From JBCBKZ01 sp039026975 (GTDB taxonomy: Bacteria; Bacteroidota; Bacteroidia; J057), in assembly GCA_039026975.1 (NCBI GenBank), contig JBCCLI010000043.1:1-25660 (forward strand): 25,660 nt of DNA. Reading direction: 5' to 3'. The position numbers and the translations under genes were made by a program. Under the pieces are notes generated by a model, which saw only the letters and a list, made by a program, of their open reading frames with translations, searched no databases and was not told the origin of the DNA. This document shows positions 1-8,194 of this stretch, piece after piece; position 1 is the first letter of the stretch, and each line of letters begins with the position of its first letter.

Positions 1-2
1 TA

Positions 3-2693
3 GTCCTTAAAGACGGAATGGCCAACTATGACATAGTGAAGGAAAGTACAGAGGAAGAATCAGAAGAAGCTACTTCTACAGAAGAGGAAAGCTTCCTAAT
101 CAACTTGAATTCTTATGAAATTAGAAATGGGTCCATGGTATATGATGATGCCACCCTCCCTATGCGGATGGAAATAGAGGACCTGACCCATGAAGGAAAT
201 GGGGACTTTACCATGGTGAATTATGACCTACGAACAGTGTCTGATGTAAAAGGGCTCACGGTCAGTTATGATGGCATTACCTACTTAAATCAAGCACATG
301 CTGATGGAACCATCAACATGAATATTGATACCAAGGATAACATCATTATAAAGCTTAGAGATAATCTGGCCACCCTAAATGAAATTGTTCTGGGAGCTAA
401 AGGGGAAATACAGCTGTTAGAGGATGCTTATGACATGGATATAGCTTTTTCTTCTAAGGAAACCTCTTTTAAAAGAATCCTATCTCTCGTTCCGGCTGTT
501 TACCTGGAAGGGTATGAGGACTTATCTGCGGAAGGCACCTTCAACCTGGAAGGCTATGTGAAAGGCATTTATAATGAGAGTAGGCTTCCAGGTTTTGGCA
601 TAGACCTGGGAATTGAGAATGGGCTCATGCAGTATCCAGACCTCCCTGAATCTATTAGTGGTATAAATCTGGATATGAACCTTTATAACCCGGATGGCGA
701 ATTGGAGAATACCCATATTAACATCAGGAACCTACATGCTGATTTAGGACAGAACCCTATCCAGGCTTCCGCCACTATATCCGGCCTGGAAAGGATCACC
801 CTAAGTGGGAACCTAAATGCAAAAGTTCAACTGGAATCCCTTAGCAGTATGCTTCCACTGGAAGGTAATGAGCTGAAAGGCCTGTTTAGTGTGAATGCTA
901 CTGCTAACGGCATCTATGATGAGGCTAATAATGCCTTTCCTGTAGTTGATGCACATATGGCTCTAACTGACGGCTACATAAAATCCATAGACTATAATAC
1001 TGAGCTCAGTAATATCAATGTGAAAGCTGATCTGGTGGAAGCCAGTGGTGACCTGCAAACTACTAGGCTGGAAGTACCTTCCTTCCACTTTGACCTGGAT
1101 GGTTCTCCAGTAGATGGAGACTTATATGTCAGTAATTTTGATGACCCTACCTATAAGCTCCGGGCAAATGGAAACCTGGACCTGGAAAAACTGATGAATA
1201 TCTATCCGGTAGAAGGGACCAGCCTCAAGGGTAAGCTCATCGTAGAAAACTTTGAGACATCAGGTACCTTGTCTGACATAGAGGCAGAAAAATATGACCG
1301 ACTGCCTACCAGCGGAAGAGCGGAAATACAGGACCTGCTGTATACTTCTACAGATATGGAACATGCGGTTACCATTTCTTCAGGAGAGGCCACCTTCACC
1401 CCTGAACAGATTAATCTTAGCCCCACCAGTGGAACAATAGGAAGTTCCGATTATCAAGTTCAGGGGTATCTGAGTAACTACCTGGCTTATGCCCTAAAAG
1501 GAGAACCCCTTAAAGGGGCTGTTATCTTTCAGTCAAATAAGATGGATCTTAATCAATGGATGACTGAAGAAGAAGTACCTACCACCACAGGTTCTGAGCC
1601 CGTAGAAGAAGTGCCACTTGAAGTGATTCCCATCCCAGATAATCTGGATCTACTGGTTCAGGCTGACATAGGCCAGCTTACTTATAGCAGCTACAATATT
1701 CAGAACTTTACCGGTGCCCTGGAAATAATAGATGAAAAGATATTGATGGATGGGGTGAACTTCGATATGCTAGGTGGGAACTTTACCATGGGAGGGAGCT
1801 ATAATACCCAAAACATTAAAGAGCCCGCCTACAGTTTTGCCATGAAAATCAATGAACTTCAGGCTAAGGAAGCATATAATGCCTTCAATACGGTTCAAAG
1901 TTTTGCCCCGGCAGCTAAACTTATAAATGGAAACTTCAATACAGATCTGAACCTAAGTGGGCTACTAGGTTCAGATATGATGCCTAAAATCAGCACCATT
2001 ACCGCGGGCGGATTTTTTGAAATCCTCCGAGGGAGCCTGGCTAGCCTTCCGTTTATGGCCAAGATTTCAGAGGAAACTAAAATTGCAGAACTAGCTGGTT
2101 TTGAACTCAAAGACTTGAAGGGGACCTTTTCCATAGAGGATGGCTATGTGAATATTAAGCCCATTACTTTACGGAAAGGAGATATTGCCATGACTATTGG
2201 GGGACGTCAAAACATAGCTGGTGAGCTGGATTATCAGGTAAAGCTGGACGTTCCCTCAGGAGAGGTAGGAGAAGCAGCCTTTAGTGCTATCTCTAAACTA
2301 GCAGGAACAGATATACCAGCTAATGAACGCTTAGTCCTCAACTTCAACGTAGGAGGGAATGCCAAAGATCCTCAAATTATGGGCCTACAGTCTGGCCTTG
2401 CAGGAAGCGTGACAGACCAAGCTACAGAAGCGGTCAAAAATACCTTGGCAGATAAACTGGGGGAAGAGACTGGCATCCAGCTAAATACTGACAGTACCTC
2501 CCTGACGGAGGCAGTAAAAAACCAGGCAAAGGACACCTTAAAGGCCACAGCAGATAAAGTGGCAGAGAAAGCAAAAGATACCCTGAAGAAGGCAGCTGAA
2601 GAAAAAGTTACAGAGGTTATAGGAGAAGAGGCAAAAAGTAAATTGGAAGAGCTTAAAAAGAAGTTTCCCTTTCCTAAGAAAAAGAAAAACTAA
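3..2693 (+). CDS. AsmA-like envelope protein, 5'-truncated by window edge
   Basis: The reading frame is open to the left edge, so the first ATG at 18 is almost certainly internal and the N-terminal membrane anchor usual in this family lies outside the window. About 896 residues are visible. They form long beta-rich repeats with the alternating hydrophobic pattern of AsmA/TamB-type proteins, including a C-terminal AsmA-like stretch (around residues 660-760: inner segment on FSIEDGYVNIKP, then a GGRQNIAGELDYQVKLDVP-type strand pair). AsmA-family proteins span or line the periplasm and act in outer-membrane assembly or phospholipid transport; that role is inferred from the family. The last ~90 residues are Lys/Glu/Ala-rich and probably helical, ending in a basic tail (PFPKKKKN). 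An acidic Glu/Ser/Thr-rich linker lies near residues 10-30. A hairpin terminator follows directly. Family call is good; the exact substrate is unknown. Confidence 0.8.
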   Translation, partial: VLKDGMANYDIVKESTEEESEEATSTEEESFLINLNSYEIRNGSMVYDDATLPMRMEIEDLTHEGNGDFTMVNYDLRTVSDVKGLTVSYDGITYLNQAHADGTINMNIDTKDNIIIKLRDNLATLNEIVLGAKGEIQLLEDAYDMDIAFSSKETSFKRILSLVPAVYLEGYEDLSAEGTFNLEGYVKGIYNESRLPGFGIDLGIENGLMQYPDLPESISGINLDMNLYNPDGELENTHINIRNLHADLGQNPIQASATISGLERITLSGNLNAKVQLESLSSMLPLEGNELKGLFSVNATANGIYDEANNAFPVVDAHMALTDGYIKSIDYNTELSNINVKADLVEASGDLQTTRLEVPSFHFDLDGSPVDGDLYVSNFDDPTYKLRANGNLDLEKLMNIYPVEGTSLKGKLIVENFETSGTLSDIEAEKYDRLPTSGRAEIQDLLYTSTDMEHAVTISSGEATFTPEQINLSPTSGTIGSSDYQVQGYLSNYLAYALKGEPLKGAVIFQSNKMDLNQWMTEEEVPTTTGSEPVEEVPLEVIPIPDNLDLLVQADIGQLTYSSYNIQNFTGALEIIDEKILMDGVNFDMLGGNFTMGGSYNTQNIKEPAYSFAMKINELQAKEAYNAFNTVQSFAPAAKLINGNFNTDLNLSGLLGSDMMPKISTITAGGFFEILRGSLASLPFMAKISEETKIAELAGFELKDLKGTFSIEDGYVNIKPITLRKGDIAMTIGGRQNIAGELDYQVKLDVPSGEVGEAAFSAISKLAGTDIPANERLVLNFNVGGNAKDPQIMGLQSGLAGSVTDQATEAVKNTLADKLGEETGIQLNTDSTSLTEAVKNQAKDTLKATADKVAEKAKDTLKKAAEEKVTEVIGEEAKSKLEELKKKFPFPKKKKN

Positions 2694-2712
2694 GCCCCAA
2701 ATACTTGATACC

Positions 2713-2743
2713 TAAGCCCATCAGTTCAAAGCTGATGGGCTTA
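2713..2743 (+). terminator. Hairpin terminator after the AsmA-like gene
   Basis: A perfect 12-bp stem (2713-2724 with 2732-2743, core AAGCCCATCAG/CTGATGGGCTT) closes a 7-nt loop 20 nt after the stop codon. It is followed by a pyrimidine-rich run (ctacttttct) rather than a pure T tract. It separates the AsmA-like gene from gyrB. Confidence 0.75.
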
Positions 2744-2938
2744 CTACTTTTCTATGCTAATAAAGGCATGAATACATGCTGATTTTTGATCTATGTAAAT
2801 TTCATATTATGGTAGGTATCCCTTATTTTTCAATCCATTTTCCCTTAATATAAGTCTGAGAGCAGGTAAAAAATTAAGCTTGTAAAGTCTTCTTTTCTTA
2901 CCCTTTCCCACCAGGAGAAAATAGGCCCACAGGAAGTG

Positions 2939-2966
2939 GTTTTCCACAATTATTCCTGTGGAAAAC
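2939..2966. repeat. Perfect inverted repeat of DnaA-box-like sequences upstream of gyrB
   Basis: The arms GTTTTCCACA (2939-2948) and TGTGGAAAAC (2957-2966) are perfect 10-bp reverse complements around an 8-nt spacer. Each arm contains TTTTCCACA, which fits the relaxed DnaA box TTWTNCACA and differs from TTATCCACA by one base. The centre lies about 90 nt upstream of the gyrB start in an AT-rich gap of 350 nt (2694-3043) that otherwise holds only the terminator at 2713. It may be a DnaA-binding site, an operator for another protein, or a hairpin in the gyrB leader. No clear TAnnTTTG promoter was found here; a weak TATCTTTA occurs at 2992-2999 without a matching -33 element. Confidence 0.5.
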
Positions 2967-3043
2967 TCATTAAAATCCCAATTATTTTTCGTATCTTTAT
3001 TAGATGTCTTTTTTAGATAATCCATTTAGAATTAGCTGATTAT

Positions 3044-5026
3044 ATGAGCGAACAAAACGCTTCTAACAACAATTATTCCGCGGATAATATTCAGGTACTG
3101 GAGGGGATAGAGCACGTGAGGAAAAGGCCTGCCATGTATATTGGGGATGTAGGAGAAAGAGGACTTCACCACCTTGTATATGAAGTAGTAGATAACTCCA
3201 TAGACGAAGCTATGGCTGGCTACGCTAACGAGATTTCTGTGATCATTCATGAAGATAATTCTATCAGCGTCACTGATGATGGTAGAGGGATTCCAGTGGG
3301 GACACATGAGAAAGAAGGTCTCTCAGCCCTGGAACTTGTAATGACCCGCCTGGGAGCAGGTGGAAAGTTTGATAAGAACACTTACAAAGTGTCAGGAGGG
3401 CTTCATGGTGTGGGCGTATCATGTGTTAACGCCCTTTCAGCTAATTGTGAAGTTAGGGTATACAGGGACGGAAAAACACATCTCCAAAAGTATGAGAAAG
3501 GCGCTGCCATTACCAGGGTTGAAGTCATAGGTGATGCAGACCACACTGGGACAGAAACCCATTTTGTGCCTGATGATACCATCTTCACTGCCACAGTCTA
3601 CAATTTTGATACCCTGGCCAATCGCCTGAGGGAGTTATCCTATTTGAATAAGGGAGTGAAAATCTCGCTGACAGATGAGAGAGAAAAGCTCAGCAAGAAG
3701 GAAATGGAATTAGAAGAGAATGAGGGTAAGATATATCGTTCTAAGACCTTCTTCTCTGAGGGGGGGCTGACAGAGTTTGTCCAGTACCTGGACCAGCACA
3801 GAACAGGTCTGCATTCAGATCCCATTTACATACAAGGGATTGATGATGCCCAGACCACACCCGTAGAAATAGCCATTCAGTATAATTCTTCTTTCAATGA
3901 GAATATTCACTCCTACGTGAATAATATCAATACACATGAAGGAGGGACACATGTTTCCGGCTTCAAAAAAGCGCTGACCAGAAGCTTGAAAGCTTACGCA
4001 GAAACTGAAGGTCTCCTAAAAAAGGTAAAGATCAAGTTATCAGGTGATGACTTTAGAGAAGGGATTACTTGTATCATTTCTGTGAAAGTGGCAGAGCCGC
4101 AGTTTGAAGGACAGACCAAGACCAAACTGGGAAACAGTGAGGTTATGGGTACAGTAGAGTCTATTGTAAACCAACAATTAGCCTATTACCTGGAAGAAAA
4201 TCCAAATGTGGCTAAACGTATCATCCAAAAGGTGATATTGGCTGCAGAGGCTCGTAACGCAGCCAAGAAAGCGAGAGATGCTGTACAAAAGAGAAGTAGT
4301 GTCATCGGAGGAGGGCTTCCAGGGAAACTAGCTAACTGCTCCAGCAGAAAGGCAGAGCTCTGTGAGCTATTCCTGGTAGAGGGAGATTCAGCAGGGGGAA
4401 GTGCTAAACAAGCCCGGGATAGAAATTATCAGGCCATCTTACCCCTGAGAGGTAAGATTTTGAATGTAGAAAAAGCTCATCCCTCCAGGATCTACGAAAA
4501 TGAGGAGATTAAAAACATTATTCTTGCCCTCGGAATCACAGGGTTAGGCCAGGAAGAAGACCTTAATCTGGAAAAACTGCGCTACCATAAACTCATTATC
4601 ATGACAGATGCTGATGTAGATGGAAGCCATATACGTACCCTTTTGTTGACCCTTTTTTACCGGTATTTACATGAATTAATAGAAGCTGGCCATGTATATA
4701 TAGCTTCTCCCCCTCTGTATCAGGTCAGAAAAGGAAAAGAAAAAAGATACTGTTGGACAGAGGCCCAGCGCAAGGAGGCTATAGATGAGATAGGAGGAGG
4801 TGATGAAAGTAAAGTTACCGTCCAGCGCTATAAGGGGCTGGGAGAGATGAACCCCGACCAGCTATGGGAAACCACTATGGACCCAGAAACAAGAACCTTA
4901 CAACTCGTAAGCATAGAGAGCGCTGCACAGGCAGACTTACTCTTTTCTACCCTTATGGGAGATGATGTAGCGCCTAGAAGAGAGTTTATAGAACAAAATG
5001 CCCGCTACGCCAATATAGATTTGTAG
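3044..5026 (+). CDS. gyrB: DNA gyrase subunit B
   Basis: This 660-residue protein is the ATPase subunit of DNA gyrase, which with GyrA introduces negative supercoils. The GHKL ATPase is at the N terminus: the YEVVDNSIDEA motif has the catalytic Glu at 47 and the Mg-binding Asn at 51, VTDDGRGIP is at 77-84, and the GGLHGVGVSCVNALS lid follows. The transducer domain fills the middle. The TOPRIM domain is intact, with LVEGDSAGG near residue 443 and DADVDGSHIRTLLLT near 522, followed by QRYKGLGEMNPDQLW and the usual end, APRREFIEQNA. The length matches the common short GyrB without the ~170-residue insertion of E. coli. No ribosome-binding site is visible before the ATG, as is usual in Bacteroidota. 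It appears monocistronic: terminators lie before (2713) and after (5052). Confidence 0.98.
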   Translation: MSEQNASNNNYSADNIQVLEGIEHVRKRPAMYIGDVGERGLHHLVYEVVDNSIDEAMAGYANEISVIIHEDNSISVTDDGRGIPVGTHEKEGLSALELVMTRLGAGGKFDKNTYKVSGGLHGVGVSCVNALSANCEVRVYRDGKTHLQKYEKGAAITRVEVIGDADHTGTETHFVPDDTIFTATVYNFDTLANRLRELSYLNKGVKISLTDEREKLSKKEMELEENEGKIYRSKTFFSEGGLTEFVQYLDQHRTGLHSDPIYIQGIDDAQTTPVEIAIQYNSSFNENIHSYVNNINTHEGGTHVSGFKKALTRSLKAYAETEGLLKKVKIKLSGDDFREGITCIISVKVAEPQFEGQTKTKLGNSEVMGTVESIVNQQLAYYLEENPNVAKRIIQKVILAAEARNAAKKARDAVQKRSSVIGGGLPGKLANCSSRKAELCELFLVEGDSAGGSAKQARDRNYQAILPLRGKILNVEKAHPSRIYENEEIKNIILALGITGLGQEEDLNLEKLRYHKLIIMTDADVDGSHIRTLLLTLFYRYLHELIEAGHVYIASPPLYQVRKGKEKRYCWTEAQRKEAIDEIGGGDESKVTVQRYKGLGEMNPDQLWETTMDPETRTLQLVSIESAAQADLLFSTLMGDDVAPRREFIEQNARYANIDL

Positions 5027-5051
5027 CCATAAATTTTATTTTTATTATGTA

Positions 5052-5086
5052 ATACCCCATAGCTGTATTTTTCAGCTTTGGGGTAT
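5052..5086 (+). terminator. Hairpin terminator after gyrB
   Basis: ATACCCCA (5052-5059) pairs with TGGGGTAT (5079-5086). Inside this, AGCTG/CAGCT pair after one T-T mismatch, with a T-rich 7-nt loop. The stem starts 25 nt after the gyrB stop codon. Confidence 0.7.
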
Positions 5087-5201
5087 CTTATTAGCCCCCT
5101 ACCAATAACGGTCTGTGAAACCTAGTCTTCCGATTAGGCTGATATAAATACCAAACAGACGTTGGATTATTCTATTCCCGAAAACATAATCATCTTATGG
5201 A

Positions 5202-5229
5202 AATCTTACATCGTTAAAGTTGTAAGATT
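5202..5229. repeat. 9-bp inverted repeat in the gyrB to Ig-gene gap
   Basis: AATCTTACA (5202-5210) and TGTAAGATT (5221-5229) are perfect reverse complements around a 10-nt spacer. The gap 5027-5358 (332 nt) otherwise holds the gyrB terminator and AT-rich sequence leading to the Ig-protein gene. The site may be an operator or a leader hairpin. No adjacent T tract suggests a terminator, and I could not identify a full promoter. Confidence 0.4.
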
Positions 5230-5358
5230 AATAAGTCTGCAAAGTAACTCAGTAGATATATATTGGATAATTATAAAAATGAAAATTTTATTCATTAAAA
5301 ATTCGGGTCTTAACTAAATGTACTGTACCTAATTTGAAAATTGACTAGGCCAAGGTTC

Positions 5359-8094
5359 ATGAAACACAGATTTCTACCATTACTCCTTACAGCAATAGTG
5401 CTGAGCAGCTTTATCCTTCCTAATAGCCAGGACAGCTATACCAGTTTGGTAAAGCCTGATGTGCTAATTGTAGAAATTATTAGTCCTAATATTACTAATG
5501 GAACTATCTATGTAGAAGGAGATGAATTTTTCTTCACTGCCAGATTAGATGGGACAAATGCACAGATTGGGCAGGTGACTAGAATAGATTTCTTCAATGG
5601 AACCCAACTTTTATTCTCAGATGATCAGATAGTAACAGGTGTAGCAGAATTTAAGTACGAAAATATCCCTGCTGGAGTCCTTAACCTGAGAGTAGTAGCC
5701 TACAATGGGAATACCTCCCTGGCTGAAGATAACCTTACAGTGCCAGTTAAAGCCTTACCTAGAGCAGAGATACGTAATCCTGATGATGGAGATGTTTTTT
5801 TGGAAGGAGAATCCGTAAATATCAGGGTTAGGGCTACTGATGCAGATGGTAGCATAGCTAAAGTCATCATTAAAGACGGGTTCATCAAGCTGGATTCAGT
5901 TACTACGCCTACTACGGGAAACCTATTTGACTACACCATAAATAACATACAAACGGGTACATATGAACTACAGGCCGTAGCGGTAGATAATGAAGGCTAT
6001 GAAACTGAGTCTAATACTGTAAACCTCTCCGTTTATACCATAGATATTATCAGTCCTGATAATTCTAACGGGAGTATATATGTAGAGGGGGGGCAGTTTT
6101 TCTTTACGGCTGCACTAAGAGGGCCCTCTGAAGTAATAGGTCAGGTAACCCGGGTAGAGTTCTTTAACGGCACAGAGCTAATAGCTACTGATAGTGATAT
6201 AGAAGCCGGCATAGCGGAGTTTATATATGGAGATATTCCTTCAGGTGACCTCATACTAACAGCTGTAGCCTGGAATGGACCTACCAAGCTGGTAGAGGAT
6301 ACGAAAATAGTAAACGTAAGAGCGGTTCCTAAAGTAGAGCTCCTCTCTCCTAGTGATAATACCGTGTTTGTAGAAAACGATCCGGTAACCCTCAGGGTGA
6401 GAGCTACTGATGATGATGGTAGTATTGTAGAGGTAAAAATTATTGAAGCTGGCTTTTTTGTCAGAGATTCCGTTTCTACCCCTGTTTCTGGAGATATTTT
6501 TGAGTACGCATATGAAAACATTGCTCCGGGTGAGTATGAAATAAAAGTGTCAGCGGAAGATGATGAAGGATATACAGCAGAGTCTAACATTATCAATATC
6601 ACTGTGCTAGATCAGCCTAAAGTCTCCATTAATACCCCTACTTCAGGAGATAATCTGATTGAAGGCCAAACCATCGTTTATAGTGCTTCAGTCTTTGACA
6701 TTGACAGTGAAATAGATACAGTAAGGTTTTTTGCTGGTGATTTACTGATTAGAGAAATCATAAAGCCAGAGAGTTTTGGGATCATTTGGACAGACATACC
6801 TCCTGGATCTTATGATTTGAGAGTAGAGGTAGTAGATAATACAAAATTGAAAAATGTCAGCCCTACTGTACCCATTGTCATCAAGGCAAAGCCTGTATTT
6901 GACATTATTAGCCCTCCTCTCTCTCTGGAGTTTGAGGCAGCACCAGTTTACATAGAAGGAGATACTATCCCCTTTGTTATAAAAGCACGAGATCCTGATG
7001 GCTTGCTGGATAGTGTGGTCGTTTCTCTTTTAGACACTACGCTATCTCAGATAGTTCAGAGTACGCCTACCTCAGATGGCTTTTTCACCTTCAGACATGA
7101 CTGGGTCAGTAATAAATCCGGAAACAGGCAGTTTATTGTCTCTGCCTGGGATGATGATAGTCTTTTCAGGTCTTCCGAGTTTTATAAGCTGAGAATACAG
7201 GCCAGGCCTACTTTGAGAATTATATTTCCGTTTGACAATACTCAATATGGGCTGGGAAATAATATTTTCATTCAGGTGGATGCGCAGGACAGGGATAATG
7301 AAATAGAGACCATTTCCTTCTTCCATAAAAATGCTATTGACGGAAGAGATACCCTTTTAGCAGTAGATGATGATGTAGAGGAAGGCGGTTGGGGTGCGGT
7401 CTGGAAGTCTCCTCCCATGGGCAACCATACCATTTATGCGATAGCTGAAGATGAAACAGAGCTCACCCGGAAGTCCGGAGATATCCGCTTAGCTATCTTT
7501 CCACCCACTAATGTATCCTACTTCAGCTTTGAAGCTACACAGCTACCTTCAGGAGTAGAGTTAGCATGGGAAATAGACCAGCTATTTAGAATCAAAAGTT
7601 TCTTTGTAGAAAGAAGTACAGATGGTTCCCTATATGAAGCCATCACCAATAGTAGAATAGATATAGAAGAGGGGACTTCCACGGACTTACAATCTTTTTC
7701 CTACACAGATTTATGGGATAACATTCCTACCTCTGACGAGCTATACTACAGAATTAGGGGAGCAGGGATAGACGGCTTTTCTTCTTATTCTCAAGTAGAT
7801 ACCGTGTACAGAGGGCAGGATTTTTCTGTAGAAGTATTTCCCGTACCAGCTAGCCAGACAGGCTCTCTCCAAGTAGTGATAGGAGGAGAGGCAGAGCTAC
7901 TGGAGTTTAGAGATACCTCTGGGAGAATTGTCCTTACGCAAGAGGTAACCAGTGAGGACCAGATCATATTCTTCCCAGGTAAGACACTCCCTCCAGGCTT
8001 ATATTTTCTCACAGTGAAAACTAAACTGGAAGAACTCGGGAGAAATAAAGTATATGAAGTAACCAAAAAGGTTTACATACATGGAGATTTCTAA
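5359..8094 (+). CDS. Secreted multi-Ig surface protein with T9SS C-terminal domain (paralogue 1)
   Basis: The 911-residue protein begins with a signal peptide (MKHRFLPLLLTAIVLSSF). I chose the ATG at 5359 over the in-frame TTG at 5341 because it places the basic n-region and hydrophobic core correctly. About seven Ig-like beta-sandwich domains follow, each opening with an [IV]xxxSP strand, a Y[VI]EGD strand and a D.DGSI/V loop. Domains 1-2 and 3-4 are two copies of a 190-residue unit (5476-6045 and 6046-6615). An FN3-like segment (FFVERSTDGSLYEAI, about residue 750) precedes the C-terminal ~85-residue type A T9SS sorting domain (EVFPVPAS near its start, LPPGLYFLTVKT, final KKVYIHGDF). Such domains route a protein through the outer membrane for release or attachment. 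No enzyme domain is visible, so an adhesive or structural role is likely but inferred. The next gene is a paralogue. Confidence 0.9.
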   Translation: MKHRFLPLLLTAIVLSSFILPNSQDSYTSLVKPDVLIVEIISPNITNGTIYVEGDEFFFTARLDGTNAQIGQVTRIDFFNGTQLLFSDDQIVTGVAEFKYENIPAGVLNLRVVAYNGNTSLAEDNLTVPVKALPRAEIRNPDDGDVFLEGESVNIRVRATDADGSIAKVIIKDGFIKLDSVTTPTTGNLFDYTINNIQTGTYELQAVAVDNEGYETESNTVNLSVYTIDIISPDNSNGSIYVEGGQFFFTAALRGPSEVIGQVTRVEFFNGTELIATDSDIEAGIAEFIYGDIPSGDLILTAVAWNGPTKLVEDTKIVNVRAVPKVELLSPSDNTVFVENDPVTLRVRATDDDGSIVEVKIIEAGFFVRDSVSTPVSGDIFEYAYENIAPGEYEIKVSAEDDEGYTAESNIINITVLDQPKVSINTPTSGDNLIEGQTIVYSASVFDIDSEIDTVRFFAGDLLIREIIKPESFGIIWTDIPPGSYDLRVEVVDNTKLKNVSPTVPIVIKAKPVFDIISPPLSLEFEAAPVYIEGDTIPFVIKARDPDGLLDSVVVSLLDTTLSQIVQSTPTSDGFFTFRHDWVSNKSGNRQFIVSAWDDDSLFRSSEFYKLRIQARPTLRIIFPFDNTQYGLGNNIFIQVDAQDRDNEIETISFFHKNAIDGRDTLLAVDDDVEEGGWGAVWKSPPMGNHTIYAIAEDETELTRKSGDIRLAIFPPTNVSYFSFEATQLPSGVELAWEIDQLFRIKSFFVERSTDGSLYEAITNSRIDIEEGTSTDLQSFSYTDLWDNIPTSDELYYRIRGAGIDGFSSYSQVDTVYRGQDFSVEVFPVPASQTGSLQVVIGGEAELLEFRDTSGRIVLTQEVTSEDQIIFFPGKTLPPGLYFLTVKTKLEELGRNKVYEVTKKVYIHGDF
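5476..6615 (+). repeat. Two tandem 570-nt (190-residue) double-Ig units
   Basis: The codons for IISP at 5476 and 6046 are exactly 570 nt apart, and the protein between them aligns along its length with that of 6046-6615. Shared landmarks include YVEG, the QVTR[IV][DE]FFNGT strand, IP[AS]G, V[EA][ILR].[NS]P and RVRATD.DGSI. The following domain begins at about 6616 with a different spacing. The DNA copies have diverged substantially, so the duplication is not recent. The second paralogue at 8195 has only one such unit. Confidence 0.85.
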
Positions 8095-8194
8095 TGTGGA
8101 GTCCCCTGGAGCAGTATTTATTAGCTGAGAAAGTATCACCTACTACCCTGAATTTGAAAAAATGCGAATACGAAGTTAAGGATTAGCCAAACTT

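Noticed and set aside
2807..3025. A 72-codon minus-strand frame upstream of gyrB
   Set aside because: No recognisable protein family, lies over the DnaA-like inverted repeat and AT-rich leader, and its composition looks like translated intergenic DNA.
6141..6602. A 153-codon minus-strand frame within the first Ig gene
   Set aside because: It is a shadow of the repetitive Asp/Val/Ser-rich coding strand; no start context or family match.
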